Positions 11,540 through 24,355 of a stretch of 64,000 nt of DNA are shown here, in pieces (the first letter of the stretch is position 1; each line of letters begins with the position of its first letter). The notes under the pieces were generated by a model. That model did no database searches. It was not told the origin of the DNA and saw only the letters and a program-made list of their open reading frames with translations. Both the position numbers and the translations under genes were made by a program. The stretch comes from Euborellia annulipes (Eukaryota > Arthropoda > Insecta > Dermaptera > Anisolabididae): the NCBI GenBank assembly GCA_023213315.1, contig JAKCPI010005477.1:1-64000 (forward strand), read 5' to 3'.

Positions 11540-13290
11540 TATTAGCCTAACCATTTCGAATATTTTGAAATTCGGTTGAATGGATTTTAACATCCATGTC
11601 TATAAGGTTCCTATGTGGGGGCGAACGCAGAGCCCACCGAAAACAGGCGGAGCAGCTAGTATTGATAAGAAAATAAATAAAATTTTTTGCCTGACATAAA
11701 GAATAATAAAGAGATGAAAAGAAGGAAAGTTTTGTGTTTTATAAACTTGTTTTTTTTTTAGCCTACTATTGGGTGAAAAAGAAAAAAATGTCAATAAGAG
11801 CTCCTTTTTCGCTTGTTTCCCATAAAAGGTTCGAATTCTCTCTCTGCTTCTCTTGCGCCTTTTTTTTTTAATCTTTTATTCTAGAAACTAATTAATTAAC
11901 CTAAAAAATTTATATCAACCTACCTTTATTGGATCGGAGAAAGAAAATTTTACTTTCTTTCTATTTAGAGAATCATTTCACCTCTATGGAAAATTGAAAA
12001 TTGATTTAATAGGTAACTTAAAAATATTTAATTTCTCCACCAGCCAGAAGGCTTAATTTGGGAATTAACCAAAACATAAATTTTTTTAATGGTGCCCGCG
12101 CTCCGCGGGTCGCAATCCACGATTTGGACACACCAGTGCCCTTCAACGATAAAAGGATTAAAACGAATCCTAGCTTTTCTTTAATTATTTCCCAATAAAA
12201 ATCTTGAGTTAATGACAAAATATGTTTTTACTCTTCTATTATCTCTTACATTTAAATTGTCTCCTTGACAATGAATTTAATAACGAGCAATTTTCTTTAA
12301 AAATAAGTTCGATAACCACTTCTGCATCAAATTGAGCGATTTTCTTATCCAGTTTCAAATTTAATAGAAAAAAAAAAATTCTCAGTTCCCTAATATGAAT
12401 GAAGTGCTGCTGAAATATCATTAGAAAGGAATTAAAGAAATTTATATTTAGATTCATTTTTCAGCCAACTAAAAGTTTCTCAGTTCTGTTCATTTTTACT
12501 TTCTCTTACCTCTATATAAGTTAATATATAGAGAGAGAAAGTACTATAATTTTAGTTCATATAAAGAAAGGGCGTGGTTTATCGATAAAGTTTGATTCGA
12601 ATTCAAACCTGGTTTGCCGCTAAAAATCAATCAAGTCGAGCGTCTCTACTGGAGCACTAGCGATATAATCAAGTCCAATTGCATGCTTGAAGACATGAAC
12701 CAGCCCTCTCCTGGGGTCCACAACATATCAATTTTTCTTGGGTGGGGGGAGGGGCAAACTTTTGATTTCTTAAAATTTACTTACATTTAGGTACAATTGA
12801 ATCGTTTATTTCAGAAAGCACCTAAGTGCGCTTTTTTCAACTTTCGGAAAACTAAAGAAAACTGTTTTGCAGCTTAAGTATAGGTCTAGTCTCCTTCAAA
12901 TATTTTTTTACCAAATCAAAAACATGCTATTGGGATAATCTAAAAGATGTATTTACCTTTAAATTGTACTGTAGCACCAAAAACACATGAATTGAAATTT
13001 TGTCGCTTAGGTGGTTTCTGAAATAAACAATTCAATTAAGTCCTGTGAGCTAGAGCTATTATATTTAAATAGATAATTTTCAGAAAAGGTAAAATAAATC
13101 TTTTCACTATATATCTCTCTCACTGGCCAAAAGATATTTAATTAAATTAATTGTTTAATTTTGAGCAGTTTATATACTCGTAGATAGGCCCTATATTTTG
13201 AAATATTTTATTTAGAATAATATAAAATTAAAAAACAAAGGAGCCTTTGGGGGGGGGGGCAAAATGACCCTCTGCCCCTCCTTCCATTTT
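11540..13290. other. A+T-rich stretch without a gene
   Basis: No coding region is supportable. A GC-rich scrap (CCGCGCTCCGCGGGTCGC) occurs near 12092-12111, and a 5' terminal hairpin of the hairpin-ended family stands alone at about 12495-12543. Confidence 0.55.
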
Positions 13291-13299
13291 TCCATTTTT

Positions 13300-13441
13300 T
13301 AAACGTTTAGTTTATCATCATTTTAAATAAAATTTGTTGTATTGATAATAAAATGACAATTCTTAGATATTTTATCAATATTATCAATACAACAAATTTT
13401 GAACAAATTTTATTTAAAATGATGATAAACTAAACGTTTAA
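13300..13441. repeat. Near-perfect inverted repeat (foldback)
   Basis: The arm starting AAACGTTTAGTTTATCATC at 13301 returns as its complement ending at 13440. The arms are about 50 bases long, interrupted on the right by a short insertion, with a loop of about 30 bases. There is no coding capacity. It is MITE-like. Confidence 0.75.
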
Positions 13442-13611
13442 AAATGAAAAAAAAAAAAAAAAAAAACCTAACAAAATTGTGTGTGTGGGTTGATTTAATT
13501 TAATTAACTACCTTTGATGATGACTTAAATAAAAATTAAATTTTATTTGAATTTAATAGGTAAAGAATAAAAAAGAATGTTTTATTGCACCCGAAATTTA
13601 GGTATTTTTTT

Positions 13612-13748
13612 TTACTTTCTCTTAGCCTATATATGAAATATATAGGAGAGAAAGTATTGCGATCATGTCAAAAATTCGATGTCGAGATTTTGATGGATAT
13701 ACATGTTTTGAGGTCCCCTGAGTCCAAAAAAGTGGGTCCCGCAAATTG

Positions 13749-13783
<35 letters not shown>

Positions 13784-14402
13784 TGTATGTGTGGACAGAT
13801 TTTTAGCATGAAGGAATTGAGCTACCGGATTGAAATTTTATATTTAACTTAGGTACCTTCCCACACGCTCAAAATAAGCTTTTGAACAAAATCGGCCAAA
13901 AAGTACTAGTACTTTACTGATGTACTTTTTCAGTTTTTTTCGATTTTCTCAAAATTCCCTCCAAGGATTTTTTTTAAAATTCAAAAATCAATTATTTTTT
14001 AGATGCTCTTTAAAATGTATATTCTCATTTTGCCGTTGAAATCTTCTGGAGACCACTTTACTCTTGTTCTTTTAGCATGAAGGAATTGAGCTACCGGATT
14101 GAAATTTTATATTTAACTTAGGGACCTTCCCACACGCTCAAAATAAGCTTTTGAACAAAATCGGCCAAAAAGTACTAGTACTTTACTGATGTACTTTTTC
14201 AGTTTTTTTCGATTTTCTCAAAATTCCCTCCAAGGATTTTTTTAAAATTCAAAAATCAATTATTTTTTTAGATGCTCTTTAAAATGTATATTCTCATTTT
14301 GCCGTTGATATCTTCTGGAGACCACTTTACTCTTGTTCTTCATAGGAAAGATAGAAATGGTTGCCATGGTAACGGAATTTAAATCTTTTTCTTTTTATTA
14401 GA
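13612..14402 (+). mobile_element. Hairpin-ended element, cluster copy 1 with internal duplication
   Basis: It starts with the TTTACTTTCTCTTAGCC hairpin and a long GT tract, followed by the conserved body. The segment from the AGCATGAAGGAATTGAGC word to CTCTTGTTCTT is present twice in tandem (about 13805-14070 and 14071-14340). It ends at the TTATTAGATTAAAAATC segment without a 3' hairpin. Confidence 0.8.
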
Positions 14403-14554
14403 TTAAAAATCAATTATTATTTAAATTCCCATTTATTTGTGTCTTTAATTGCTTAGGAGAAAACATATATATATCTCTCTCTCTCACTTGCAAACATTAT
14501 CGCCTGTCTCTCCGCCTTCTCTCATAGGCCTAATGTTAATTTCCTATAGGGATT

Positions 14555-15343
14555 TTACTTTCTCTTAGCCTATATATGAAATATATAGAGAGAGAAAGTA
14601 TTAAGATCATGTCAAAAATTCGATGTCGAGATTTTGATGGATATACATGTTTTGAGGTCCCCTGAGTCCAAAAAGTGGGTCCCGCAAATTGGTCTGTGTG
14701 TATGTATGTGGGTGTGTGTATGTATGTATGTGTGGACAGATTTTTAGCATGAAGGAATTGAGCTACCGGATTGAAATTTTATATTTAACTTAGGTACCTT
14801 CCCACACGCTCAAAATAAGCTTTTGAACAAAATCGGCCAAAAAGTACTAGTACTTTACTGATGTACTTTTTCAGTTTTTTTCGATTTTCTCAAAATTCCC
14901 TCCAAGGATTTTTTTTAAAATTCAAAAATCAATTATTTTTTAGATGCTCTTTAAAATGTATATTCTCATTTTGCCGTTGAAATCTTCTGGAGACCACTTT
15001 ACTCTTGTTCTTTTAGCATGAAGGAATTGAGCTACCGGATTGAAATTTTATATTTAACTTAGGTACCTTCCCACACGCTCAAAATAAGCTTTTGAACAAA
15101 ATCGGCCAAAAAGTACTAGTACTTTACTGATGTACTTTTTCAGTTTTTTTCGATTTTCTCAAAATTCCCTCCAAGGATTTTTTTAAAATTCAAAAATCAA
15201 TTATTTTTTAGATGCTCTTTAAAATGTATATTCTCATTTTGCCGTTGAAATCTTCTGAAGACCACTTTACTCTTGTTCTTCATAGGAAAGATAGAAATGG
15301 TTGCCATGGTAACGGAATTTAAATCTTTTTTCTTTTTATTAGA
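14555..15343 (+). mobile_element. Hairpin-ended element, cluster copy 2 with internal duplication
   Basis: Same structure as the preceding copy, including the internal tandem duplication of about 270 bases. The 14403-14554 spacer (CT tract, CCTATAGGG) belongs to the long form of the element. Confidence 0.8.
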
Positions 15344-15426
15344 TTAAAAATCAATTATTATTTAAATTCCCATTTATGGAAGAGAGGAGAAAAAAAAAAG
15401 AAAAAGGGCAAGGAAGAAATAGGATT

Positions 15427-16695
15427 TTACTTTCTCTTAGCCTATATATGAAATATATAGAGAGAGAAAGTATTGCGATCATGTCAAAAATTCGATGTCG
15501 AGATTTTGATGGATATACATGTTTTGAGGTCCCCTGAGTCCAAAAAGTGGGTCCCGCAAATTGGTCTGTGTGTGTGTGTGTGTGTGTGTGTGTTGTGTGT
15601 GTGTCTGTATGTGTGGACAGATTTTTAGCATGAAGGAATTGAGCTACCGGATTGAAATTTTATATTTAACTTAGGTACCTTCCCACACGCTCAAAATAAG
15701 CTTTTGAACAAAATCGGCCAAAAAGTACTAGTACTTTACTGATGTACTTTTTCAGTTTTTTTCGATTTTCTCAAAATTCCCTCCAAGGATTTTTTTAAAA
15801 TTCAAAAATCAATTATTTTTTAGATGCTCTTTAAAATGTATATTCTCATTTTGCCGTTGAAGTCTTCTGGAGACCACTTTACTCTTGTTCTTTTAGCATG
15901 AAGGAATTGAGCTACCGGATTGAAATTTTATATTTAACTTAGGTACCTTCCCACACGCTCAAAATAAGCTTTTGAACAAAATCGGCCAAAAGTACTAGTA
16001 CTTTACTGATGTACTTTTTCAGTTTTTTTCGATTTTCTCAAAATTCCCTCCAAGGATTTTTTTAAAATTCAAAAATCAATTATTTTTTAGATGCTCTTTA
16101 AAATGTATATTCTCATTTTGCCGTTGAAATCTTCTGGAGACCACTTTACTCTTGTTCTTCATAGGAAAGATAGAAATGGTTGCCATGGTAACGGAATTTA
16201 AATCTTTTTCTTTTTATTAGATTAAAAATCAATTATTATTTAAATTCCCATTTATTTGTGTCTTTAATTGCTTAGGAGAAAACATATATATCTCTCTCTC
16301 TCTCACTTGCAAACATTATCGCCTGTCTCTCCGCCTTCTCTCATAGGCCTAATGTTAATTTCCTATAGGGATTTTTATGTTAATTTCGATTCAAAAGGGG
16401 GTCCCCTTTGAAACTTTTTAGGCATTTAAAATTTTTTTTTCCAATTCTTATGAAATTTTGTATTTATTTACGATTCTCTATTGTGTATAAAATGTCCAAA
16501 TATGAGATTAAAATTTTTAAAAATAACCATAGTTTATTTCAAGCAGTCAACATTTAAAATCAAGTTTGAAACTAAGGTGCTATCGGAAACTAAATATATC
16601 TCGACACAAAAAATCTGGTGTGACCAGCACAGTGCGCAACTTTCTCTTACCGAAGGGTAAGAGAAAGTTGTGTGCTGTGTGGGCCCACCAGCAGT
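15427..16695 (+). mobile_element. Hairpin-ended element, cluster copy 3, long form
   Basis: This copy has the 5' hairpin, GT tract and internally duplicated body, and continues through the long-form 3' part (GGGGGTCCCCTTTGAAAC near 16398, CTAAATATATCTCGACAC near 16590) to the 3' hairpin at about 16640-16680, where CAACTTTCTCTTACC is mirrored around GAAG. Confidence 0.8.
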
Positions 16696-16699
16696 TTAA

Positions 16700-17495
16700 T
16701 CTAATAAATAGAAAAAGGATTTAAATTCCGTTACCATGGCAACCATTTCTATCTTTCCTATGAAGAACAAGAGTAAAGTGGTCTCCAGAAGATTTCAACG
16801 GCAAAATGAGAATATACATTTTTAAAGAGCATCTAAAAAATAATTGATTTTTGAATTTTAAAAAAAATCCTTGGAGGGAATTTTGAGAAAATCGAAAAAA
16901 ACTGAAAAAGTACATCAGTAAAGTACTAGTACTTTTTGGCCGATTTTGTTCAAAAGCTTATTTTGAGCGTGTGGGAAGGTACCTAAGTTAAATATAAAAT
17001 TTCAATCCGGTAGCTCAATTCCTTCATGCTAAAAGAACAAGAGTAAAGTGGTCTCCAGAAGATTTCAACGGCAAAATGAGAATATACATTTTAAAGAGCA
17101 TCTAAAAAATAATTGATTTTTGAATTTTAAAAAAAATCCTTGGAGGGAATTTTGAGAAAATCGAAAAAAACTGAAAAAGTACATCAGTAAAGTACTAGTA
17201 CTTTTTGGCCGATTTTGTTCAAAAGCTTATTTTGAGCGTGTGGGAAGGTACCTAAGTTAAATATAAAATTTCAATCCGGTAGCTCAATTCCTTCATGCTA
17301 AAAATCTGTCCACACATACATACATACACACACACACACATACATACACACAGACCAATTTGCGGGACCCACTTTTTTTGGACTCAGGGGACCTCAAAAC
17401 ATGTATATCCATCAAAATCTCGACATCGAATTTTTGACATGATCGCAATACTTTCTCTCTCTATATATTTCATATATAGGCTAAGAGAAAGTAAA
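16700..17495 (-). mobile_element. Hairpin-ended element, cluster copy 4, inverted
   Basis: The body lies in reverse orientation, again with the internal tandem duplication, and ends at the 5' hairpin (TAGGCTAAGAGAAAGTAA near 17475-17493). It abuts the 3' end of the previous copy, forming a tail-to-tail junction without its own 3' hairpin. Confidence 0.8.
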
Positions 17496-17501
17496 GATAA
17501 A

Positions 17502-18000
17502 TAAATCTGGTGTGACTGGCGCACAGCACACAACTTTCTCTTACCCTTCGGTAAGAGAAAGTTGCGCACTGTGCTGGTCACACCAGATTTTTTGTGTCGA
17601 GATATATTTAGTTTCCGATAGCACCTTAGTTTCAAACTTGCATTTTAAATGTTGACTGCTTCAAATAAACTATGGTTATTTTTCAAAATTTTAATCTCAT
17701 ATTTGGACATTTTATACACAATATAGAATCGTAAATAAATACAAAATTTCATAAGAATTGGAAAAAAAAATTTTAAATGCCTAAAAAGTTTCAAAGGGGA
17801 CCCCCTTTTGAATCGAAATTAACATACAAATCCCTATAGGAAATTAACATTGGGCCTATGGAAGAGAAGGTGGAAAGGAAATTTAAAAAGAGAGAGACAG
17901 ACGATAATGTTTGCAAGTGAGAGAGAGAGGACATATATGTTTTCTTCTAAACAATTAAAGACACAAATAAAAATGGGAATTTAAATAATAATTGATTTTT
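17502..18000 (-). mobile_element. Hairpin-ended element, cluster copy 5, long-form 3' half, inverted
   Basis: It begins with the 3' hairpin in reverse (AAATCTGGTGTGAC at 17505) and runs through the long-form internal part to the AATTGATTTTT segment, where it is cut by the next copy. With copy 3 it makes a long inverted repeat (about 16385-16680 against 17520-17825). Confidence 0.75.
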
Positions 18001-19016
18001 ACTTTTCTCTTAGCCTATATATGAAATATATAGAGAGGAAAGTATTGCGATCATGTCAAAAATTCGATGTCGAGACGATGGATATACAAGTAATGAGGTC
18101 TACTGAGTCCAAAAAAATGAGGTTCCACAAGTATTCTGTGCGTGTGTGCGTATTGTGCGTCCTGTGTGGACCGAATTTTAGCATGAAGGAATTGAGCTAC
18201 CGGATTGAAATTGTATATTTAACTTAGGTACCTTCCCACACGCTCCAAAATAAGCTTTTGAATTAAAATCGACAAAAGTACTAGTACTTTACTGATGTAC
18301 TTTTCAGTTTTTTTCGATTTTCTCAAATTCCCTCCAAGGATTTTTTTAAAATTCATAAATGAACTATATTTTAGATGCTCTTTAAAATGTATATTCTCAT
18401 TTTGCCGTTGAAATCTTCTGAAGACCACTTTACTCTTGTTCTTCATAGGAAAGATAGAAATGGTTGCCATGGTAACGGAATTTAAATCTTTTTCTTTTTA
18501 TTAGATTAAAAATCAATTATTATTTAAATTCCCATTTTATTTTAAATTTATTTGTGTCTTTAATTGTTTCAAAGAAAACATATATGTCTCTCTCTCACTT
18601 GCAAACATTATCGTCTCTCTCTACTCTTTTTAAATTCCCTTTCCACCTCATCTTCGCATAGGCCTAATGTTAATTTCCTATAGGGATTTGTATGTTTATT
18701 TCGATTCAAAGGGGTCCCCTTTGGAACTTTTTTAGGCATTTAAAATTTTTTTTTTCCAATTCTTATGAAATTTTGTATTTATTTACGATTCTATATTGTG
18801 TATAAAATGTCCAAATATGAGATTAAAATTTTGACAAATAACCATAGTTTATTTGAAGCAGTCAACAATTAAAATGCAAGTTTGAAACTAAGGTGCTATC
18901 GGAAACTAAATATATCTCGACACAAAAAATCTGGTGTGACCAGCACAGTGCTCAACTTTCTCTTACCGAAGGGTAAGAGAAAGTTGTGTGCTATGCGCCA
19001 GTCACACCAGATTTTT
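18001..19016 (+). mobile_element. Hairpin-ended element, full-length long form
   Basis: Complete from the 5' hairpin (ACTTTTCTCTTAGCC) to the terminal CACACCAGATTTTT, about 1.0 kb. The order is 5' hairpin, GTGTGCG-rich tract, single-copy body, CT tract, long-form segment, 3' hairpin. The left flank is a T-run. No transposase frame is present. Confidence 0.85.
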
Positions 19017-19818
19017 AATCTAATAAAAAGAAAAAGATTTAAATTCCGTTACCATGGCAACCATTTCTATCTTTCCTATGAAGAACAAAGAGTAAAGTGG
19101 TCTTCAGAAGATTTCAACGGCAAAATGAGAATATACATTTTAAAGAGCATCTAAAAAATAATTGATTTTTGAATTTTAAAAAAAATCCTTGGAGGGAATT
19201 TTGAGAAAATCGAAAAAAACTGAAAAAGTACATCAGTAAAGTACTAGTACTTTTGGCCGATTTTGTTCAAAAGCTTATTTTGAGCGTGTGGGAAGGTACC
19301 TAAGTTAAATATAAAATTTCAATCCGGTAGCTCAATTCCTTCATGCTAAAAGAACAGGAGTAAAGTGGTCTTCAGAAGATTTCAACGGCGAAATGAGAAT
19401 ATACATATTAAAGAGCATCTAAAAAATAATTGATTTTTGAATTTAAAAAAAAATCCTTGGAGGGAATTTTGAGAAAATCGAAAAAAACTGAAAAAGTACA
19501 TCAGTAAAGTACTAGTACTTTTTGGCCGATTTTGTTCAAAAGCTTATTTTGAGATTCTTCAAAGGTACCTAAGTTAAATATAAAATTTCAATCCGCTAGC
19601 TCAACTCCTTCATGCTAAAAATCTGTCCACACACACATACATACACACAGACATACATACACACACACACACACACAGACCAATTTGCGGGACCCACTTT
19701 TTTGGACTCAGGGGACCTCAAAACATGTAATATCCATCAAAATCTCGACATCGAATTTTTGACATGATCGCAATACTTTCTCTCTCTATATATTTCATAT
19801 ATAGGGTAAGAGAAAGTA
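19017..19818 (-). mobile_element. Hairpin-ended element, cluster copy 7, inverted
   Basis: Reverse-oriented body with the internal duplication, a CA-rich tract near 19625-19680 and the 5' hairpin at the right end. It abuts the 3' end of the preceding copy, again tail to tail. Confidence 0.8.
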
Positions 19819-20710
19819 ATATTAGACTCTATAACACTTATAATATTAATAGAAAGGAAATTATTATGATCGTGAAATCCCAATTTATTTTATATGTTTT
19901 TACATTACAAAAAATCTTAATGATCTTCCGTAAATATGTTTAAGAATTATGTAGGCCTATGTGTGTAACTTTAATTTGCTTATATCTCTGGCACAACTCA
20001 TCGTATAAGTAAGTCAATGAATCGCTGAATACTCGCTCCTCTCCTGCTTGAGAATCTAAAGATTCATTATTGTAGAGTGTATGTAAATGCAATAGAAATG
20101 GCGATAAAATAATTTCAATTTAGAGGATAGGCCTTATAAGCGCAGGCATCCGAATCCGCTTAGGAACTTGAAACGATTCGTACAAAATTTATTATCAACA
20201 TCGGCGCCAAAGTGCTGATATGCTCGAGAGTGGAGCCTTGAGCTTAGGCAACCAAGATGCTTGAAAGCTTTTCTCGTTGATATTAAAATTTATATATTTG
20301 AAGTAGGGCGTAAGTTAAGGTGATTGTTTAAAATATCATTTAAATCACTATAAGAGTGTAGCTAGATTACAATATTTGCGAGATGATTATAAACTGTCTT
20401 CTCTTTTTCAATTTAACCCATATTATTTAGTATTTGTAAATAATGTAGATCTCTCTTCAGTCATTAGTACCCGTTGTGGTTACTCAAATGAGTAATTTTC
20501 TTTGGAATAATACTGACAAGATTGGTTCCCGTTTCCTTCCTCAAGAGGTTTATTATTATTATACATGAGTGTTTTAAGGCGCATGCAGCAACAGGCCATT
20601 CGCGCCACACAGTTGATCTAACTAACATTTTCTTTTATTTTATTTTATTGTACAATGTGCTCTTATGTCTTAATATAAATACAAACAGAATATTAATAAC
20701 AAATATATAA

Positions 20711-20958
20711 ACAACAATATAAATAAATATTATAAATCAATAAATACTATAATTAAATAAATAATATGGATAAATAAATAAATAAAAAGATGTTATAAAT
20801 AAATAAATAAACACTATAAATAAAACAGAATATAAACAACAATATAAATAAATATTATAAATCAATAAATACTATAATTAAATAAATAATATGGATAAAT
20901 AAATAAATACTATAAATAAATAGATGTTATAAATAAATAAATAAACACTATAAATAAA
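20711..20958. repeat. ATAAAT-rich tandem duplication
   Basis: Two nearly identical units (about 20711-20826 and 20830-20958), each built of ATAAATAA words with shared interruptions such as GGATAAATAAATAA and AGATGTTATAAATAAA. Confidence 0.75.
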
Positions 20959-21394
20959 ATGCTTAAAATAATAAAATAGACTATAATAAATGGTATAAAA
21001 ACATGTATAACATAATATGATAATAATGTAATAATCTATATAAATAATTTTTAAAACACGAACGTCTCTAGAGAGTAAGACTTATGTCCTATCATAAAGA
21101 TCAATATATTTTAGATATTTGAAAAGATTTTCAAAATTCGCCTCTTCAAAAAGAGTTGAATATTTTTTTCCATCATATGGATTTGAACTCGAGTAACAAT
21201 TTTAATTCCCATCCACTTCGTTTTTTTTTTTATATAAAATAACGTTAAAACTTTTGAAACTTTTTGAATATATTATTGAGTCCAAATAAGAGGGACACAT
21301 CGTTCATTTATTAATGTTAATATTTTGTTTTATTTAAGTAGGGGTATCTCATAATGTGCTTAGAAGCTTCTGTAACCTCCTTTATAATTAATTT

Positions 21395-21545
21395 CACTGC
21401 TTGCGTGTGCTGCTGCTAAGCACGTTTGTGGTTTGTTGTTTTTGTATTATAAATTTGTATTGCGATTGTTTTGTCCTAGGGCCGGCCGGTGGGGCTCTAA
21501 GCGGGTCGTTATTACATTTATTTATTTATATATATATAAATACAC
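21395..21545 (+). mobile_element. LINE-like 3' end with ATTT tail
   Basis: The segment TTTGTATTGCGATTGTTTTG, a CCTAGGGCC block and the ATTACATTTATTTATTTA tail parallel the sequence at 53330-53460. Two copies sharing a 3' end and a simple-repeat tail suggest a non-LTR retrotransposon. The family is unknown. Confidence 0.45.
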
Positions 21546-21650
21546 ACAAATCACACTTTAGGCTCATTCAGTGAGATCTAAATATTCTGCAATTTGATTA
21601 AATGTTTTTTGGTATTTTGGCAATGTGAATTTTCTTTTGAACTTTTCTAA

Positions 21651-22291
21651 AAATTCTGATGTGATCGTCTCACAGCACACAACTTTCTCTTATCTTCGGT
21701 AATCGAAAGTTGTGTTCTGTGCTTGTCACACCAGATTTTTTGTGTCGAGATCTATTTAGTTTCCGCCGATATATTAGAATTAAAGATATAAAATTTATAA
21801 ACAGAGAAAAATATTTATATTTTGTTGCCATGTCAACCATTTCTCCTATCCTTTCTATGTAGTATAAGTGTAAAGTGGTCTTCATAAGATTTCAATGGCA
21901 AAATGAGAATATACATTTCAAAGAGTATCTAAAAAATAATTGATTTTTGAATTTTAATCAAAATCATTAGAGAGAATTTTGAGAAAATCGAAAAAAAAAA
22001 CTGAAAAAGTGCATCAGTAAAGTACTAGTACTTTTTGGCCGATTTTGATTAAAAGCTTATTTTCACGCCTTACGGGGGTGTCTAACTTAATACTTTAAAT
22101 TCAACCTCCAGCTCAGACCTTCAGACTTAAATTGAACCCAGTCAGACCATGTTGCGAAAACCACTTTTTTTGGACTCAGGGGACCTCAAAACGTGTATAT
22201 CCGTCAAAATCTCGACATCGAATTTTTGACATGAATCCAATACTTTCTCTCTATAAATGTATATTAACATATATAGAGGTAAGAGAAAGTA
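21651..22291 (-). mobile_element. Hairpin-ended element, full-length short form, inverted
   Basis: The 3' hairpin in reverse (CACAACTTTCTCTTATC mirrored by GGTAATCGAAAGTTGTG) lies at 21670-21715. The body follows, with the 5' hairpin at 22240-22291 (TAGAGGTAAGAGAAAGTAA). At about 640 bp it matches the size of the copy at 48301-48968. The microsatellite is lost. Confidence 0.8.
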
Positions 22292-22299
22292 AAAAATGT

Positions 22300-23160
22300 A
22301 ATGTATACAATAGATGACACGATCATTTTATATTGTATATTTACTAATTAATAATTTCAATCGTATCATTGTATTGATAGTTGAGTTATACTCAGATCAG
22401 AAAAACAATCTCGACTAAAGTGTCAATTCAATAATTAACTTGTATATCAACACTCAATTAAAATGAGTGTAAATTCAAATTTGGTTTGTTTAAAAATATC
22501 TCACCCAGCCTTCTTTCTGAGTTATTTAATTTATTCCCTCAAATACTTTAAATATGTTAAGTAGTATTATAATTATTTGATTGGAGATCTTGGGTGATTA
22601 TAACGTAGAAATTTTATGGCAAGTAGATTTTAAAAGAGAGTAAAAAAACCTACCTTTAGGCCAAATAATTTACTTATTAAATTTGCTAAGAAACTTCCAC
22701 ATATGGTCTTGGTATAAACAGAGATTTTAGTCCTAAAAACACGAATTAATCTCAACTTCATATTTAATTAAGAAAATTTTCTAATTCATTGTTATATTAA
22801 TTCTTATTTAACAAATTTGTTTTAATTAATACATTATTAAAAATTAAATTATTAAAGTATTAATAATTATGTTAATGTCAAATTTTAGAATTTCTATTTT
22901 CACATCAATTCATTTTATTTATTTGAATAATCAAGTATATATGTTAATGAAAGAAAAATGTTTATCAAATTTGAATTAATTTTGAAACAACCAACCGAAG
23001 ATTAGATAAATTAAATAAAAAAAAAATTCGATATTGCATTAATACTAGCAAAGTATGTTTTAAAGTATTTCATCTCGAAAATTCAAAAAATAATGTTGAA
23101 ATTTTTCACACATAACCATTATAACCAAACTGAATGATTTTTGAAATTCTAAAATAAAAT
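22300..23160. other. A+T-rich stretch, nothing recognised
   Basis: Very A+T-rich on both strands, with no coding frame, hairpin end or known repeat that I can support. Confidence 0.5.
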
Positions 23161-23171
23161 GTATAATTCTT

Positions 23172-23402
23172 ATATGGACCCTATTACGCATTAGTGTGTC
23201 AAGCGCCAGCTACCGAGTTTTGAGAAAATTAACATTAAAGTTTTTTTGTTTTCATTGGATTATTTATATATAATTTTGTTTTGTCAATTGTGCAAGTAGC
23301 ATTAAATATAAATTTTTTTAGGACATATTTCATAAAAAATACTATTAATTGTTGCATTTGAAACAATATTCCGTGCTTTACTCAATTTTTAAATTTTTTG
23401 GC
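23172..23402 (-). mobile_element. Inverted, partial copy of the GGCGCTTGACACAC MITE
   Basis: One terminus (ATTACGCATTAGTGTGTCAA at 23188) and the following 200 bases match, in reverse, the elements at 62056-62330 and 62846-63125. The other terminal repeat is lost after the GGCC near 23402. Confidence 0.65.
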
Positions 23403-23686
23403 CCCATGAAAAACTAATCAAAAACAAAAACAATAAATATATTTAAAAAAATTTTATTTTAATAAAAAAAAAAAAAATAATTAATTTTAATGGAATAATA
23501 AATGTGAGAATTGATCTCTGGTTTTCAAGGGATATTCATAAACAAATATAAGAAGTCTTTTACACAAACTGTTGAAGAATTTTACTTTGGGATAAATGAA
23601 AAATTCATATACAAAAAAATGAAAAATGAACCAATTTATTAAAAGTTTCATAAACGGGTTTATGAAAATTTTCATACACTAGTTAA

Positions 23687-23863
23687 AAAAATCGTCCCCT
23701 CGAGAGATTTAAACTCGATTTATTCATATATGAATTGGTACGATGCCTTTATCATCTCGACTACTTTGTTAAATACTTTTTTAAGCTACTTAAATTTGAT
23801 TAATATTTTTTTAGTTAATAAACTAAATTTCACAAACTGGGTATATTAAAATTCAAGCACCCT
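23687..23863. repeat. Dispersed repeat shared with 37141-37385 and 48262-49035
   Basis: Contains the shared words TCATCTCGACTACTTTGTTAA, AAGCTACTTAAATTTGATT and TTTCACAAACTGGGTATATT. This is one of three copies; the third is split by a hairpin-ended element. Confidence 0.65.
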
Positions 23864-24099
23864 CCGATGTCGAAAAAGAATTAAAAAAATGATAACTCTA
23901 ATTTTTAATCAAATGACAAAATTAACTAACTCCCTGGTTAGTCAAATAACACCTTTAACGGGTCCGACACATTAATAAATGAATTCTTTATAATCAAGGA
24001 AGTAGATAGGTCTATAAACGAATTAGGGGATGCGCGCTGTCCGGAGACTTGAATGCGTCAATCTTCTCTCCTTTGACAATTTTCTAATTTTTTTTTTTT

Positions 24100-24355
24100 T
24101 TTTTTGTAAATTTATTTATTTTCCCGATCCGATCTGCCGCGCTGTTCGTATTTTCGGAAGGTGTGGGGGCCGTCGGGGGGGGGGGCAGATGACGTCATCG
24201 GCCGCGTCCAAGCAAGGGCGTGGGAATGGGCCGCGTCCTCGCGGCCTCCGGTTCCCAAGCAACACGCACACAACCACACCGTTGCACATACACACATGCA
24301 CACACACATAGAAGAGACTTGCTCCGCTCGTAGACACTCACTTCACGCAGGGAAG
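24100..24355 (+). promoter_or_regulatory. CpG-rich promoter with a cAMP-response palindrome
   Basis: An abrupt island of GC- and CpG-rich sequence in an A+T-rich region. It contains the perfect CRE/ATF palindrome TGACGTCA at 24190-24197, then GCCGCG-type words and a CA-rich tract (24270-24310). It runs directly into a start codon in good context at 24356. Promoter function is inferred from composition, motif and the exon that follows. Confidence 0.5.

Larger units (their letters stand above)
19830..21650. other. A+T-rich stretch with minor repeats
   Basis: No gene seen. At about 20205-20270 there is a copy of the GAGAGTGGAGCCTTGAGC terminus (compare 43936-44104). At 20711-20958 an ATAAAT-rich block is a tandem duplication with a unit of about 120 bases. 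At about 21395-21540 there is a LINE-like 3' tail (described separately). Confidence 0.6.

Noticed and set aside
16721..19154. Several 60-90-codon frames in the hairpin-ended cluster
   Set aside because: The same frames recur in copies with shifts and stops between them; no conserved start or domain, so the family is non-coding.
24112..24337. Two minus-strand open frames over the CpG-rich island
   Set aside because: Their composition is dictated by the CA tract and GC-rich sequence (Cys/Val/Met runs). The + strand has the Kozak-like start and splice donor.
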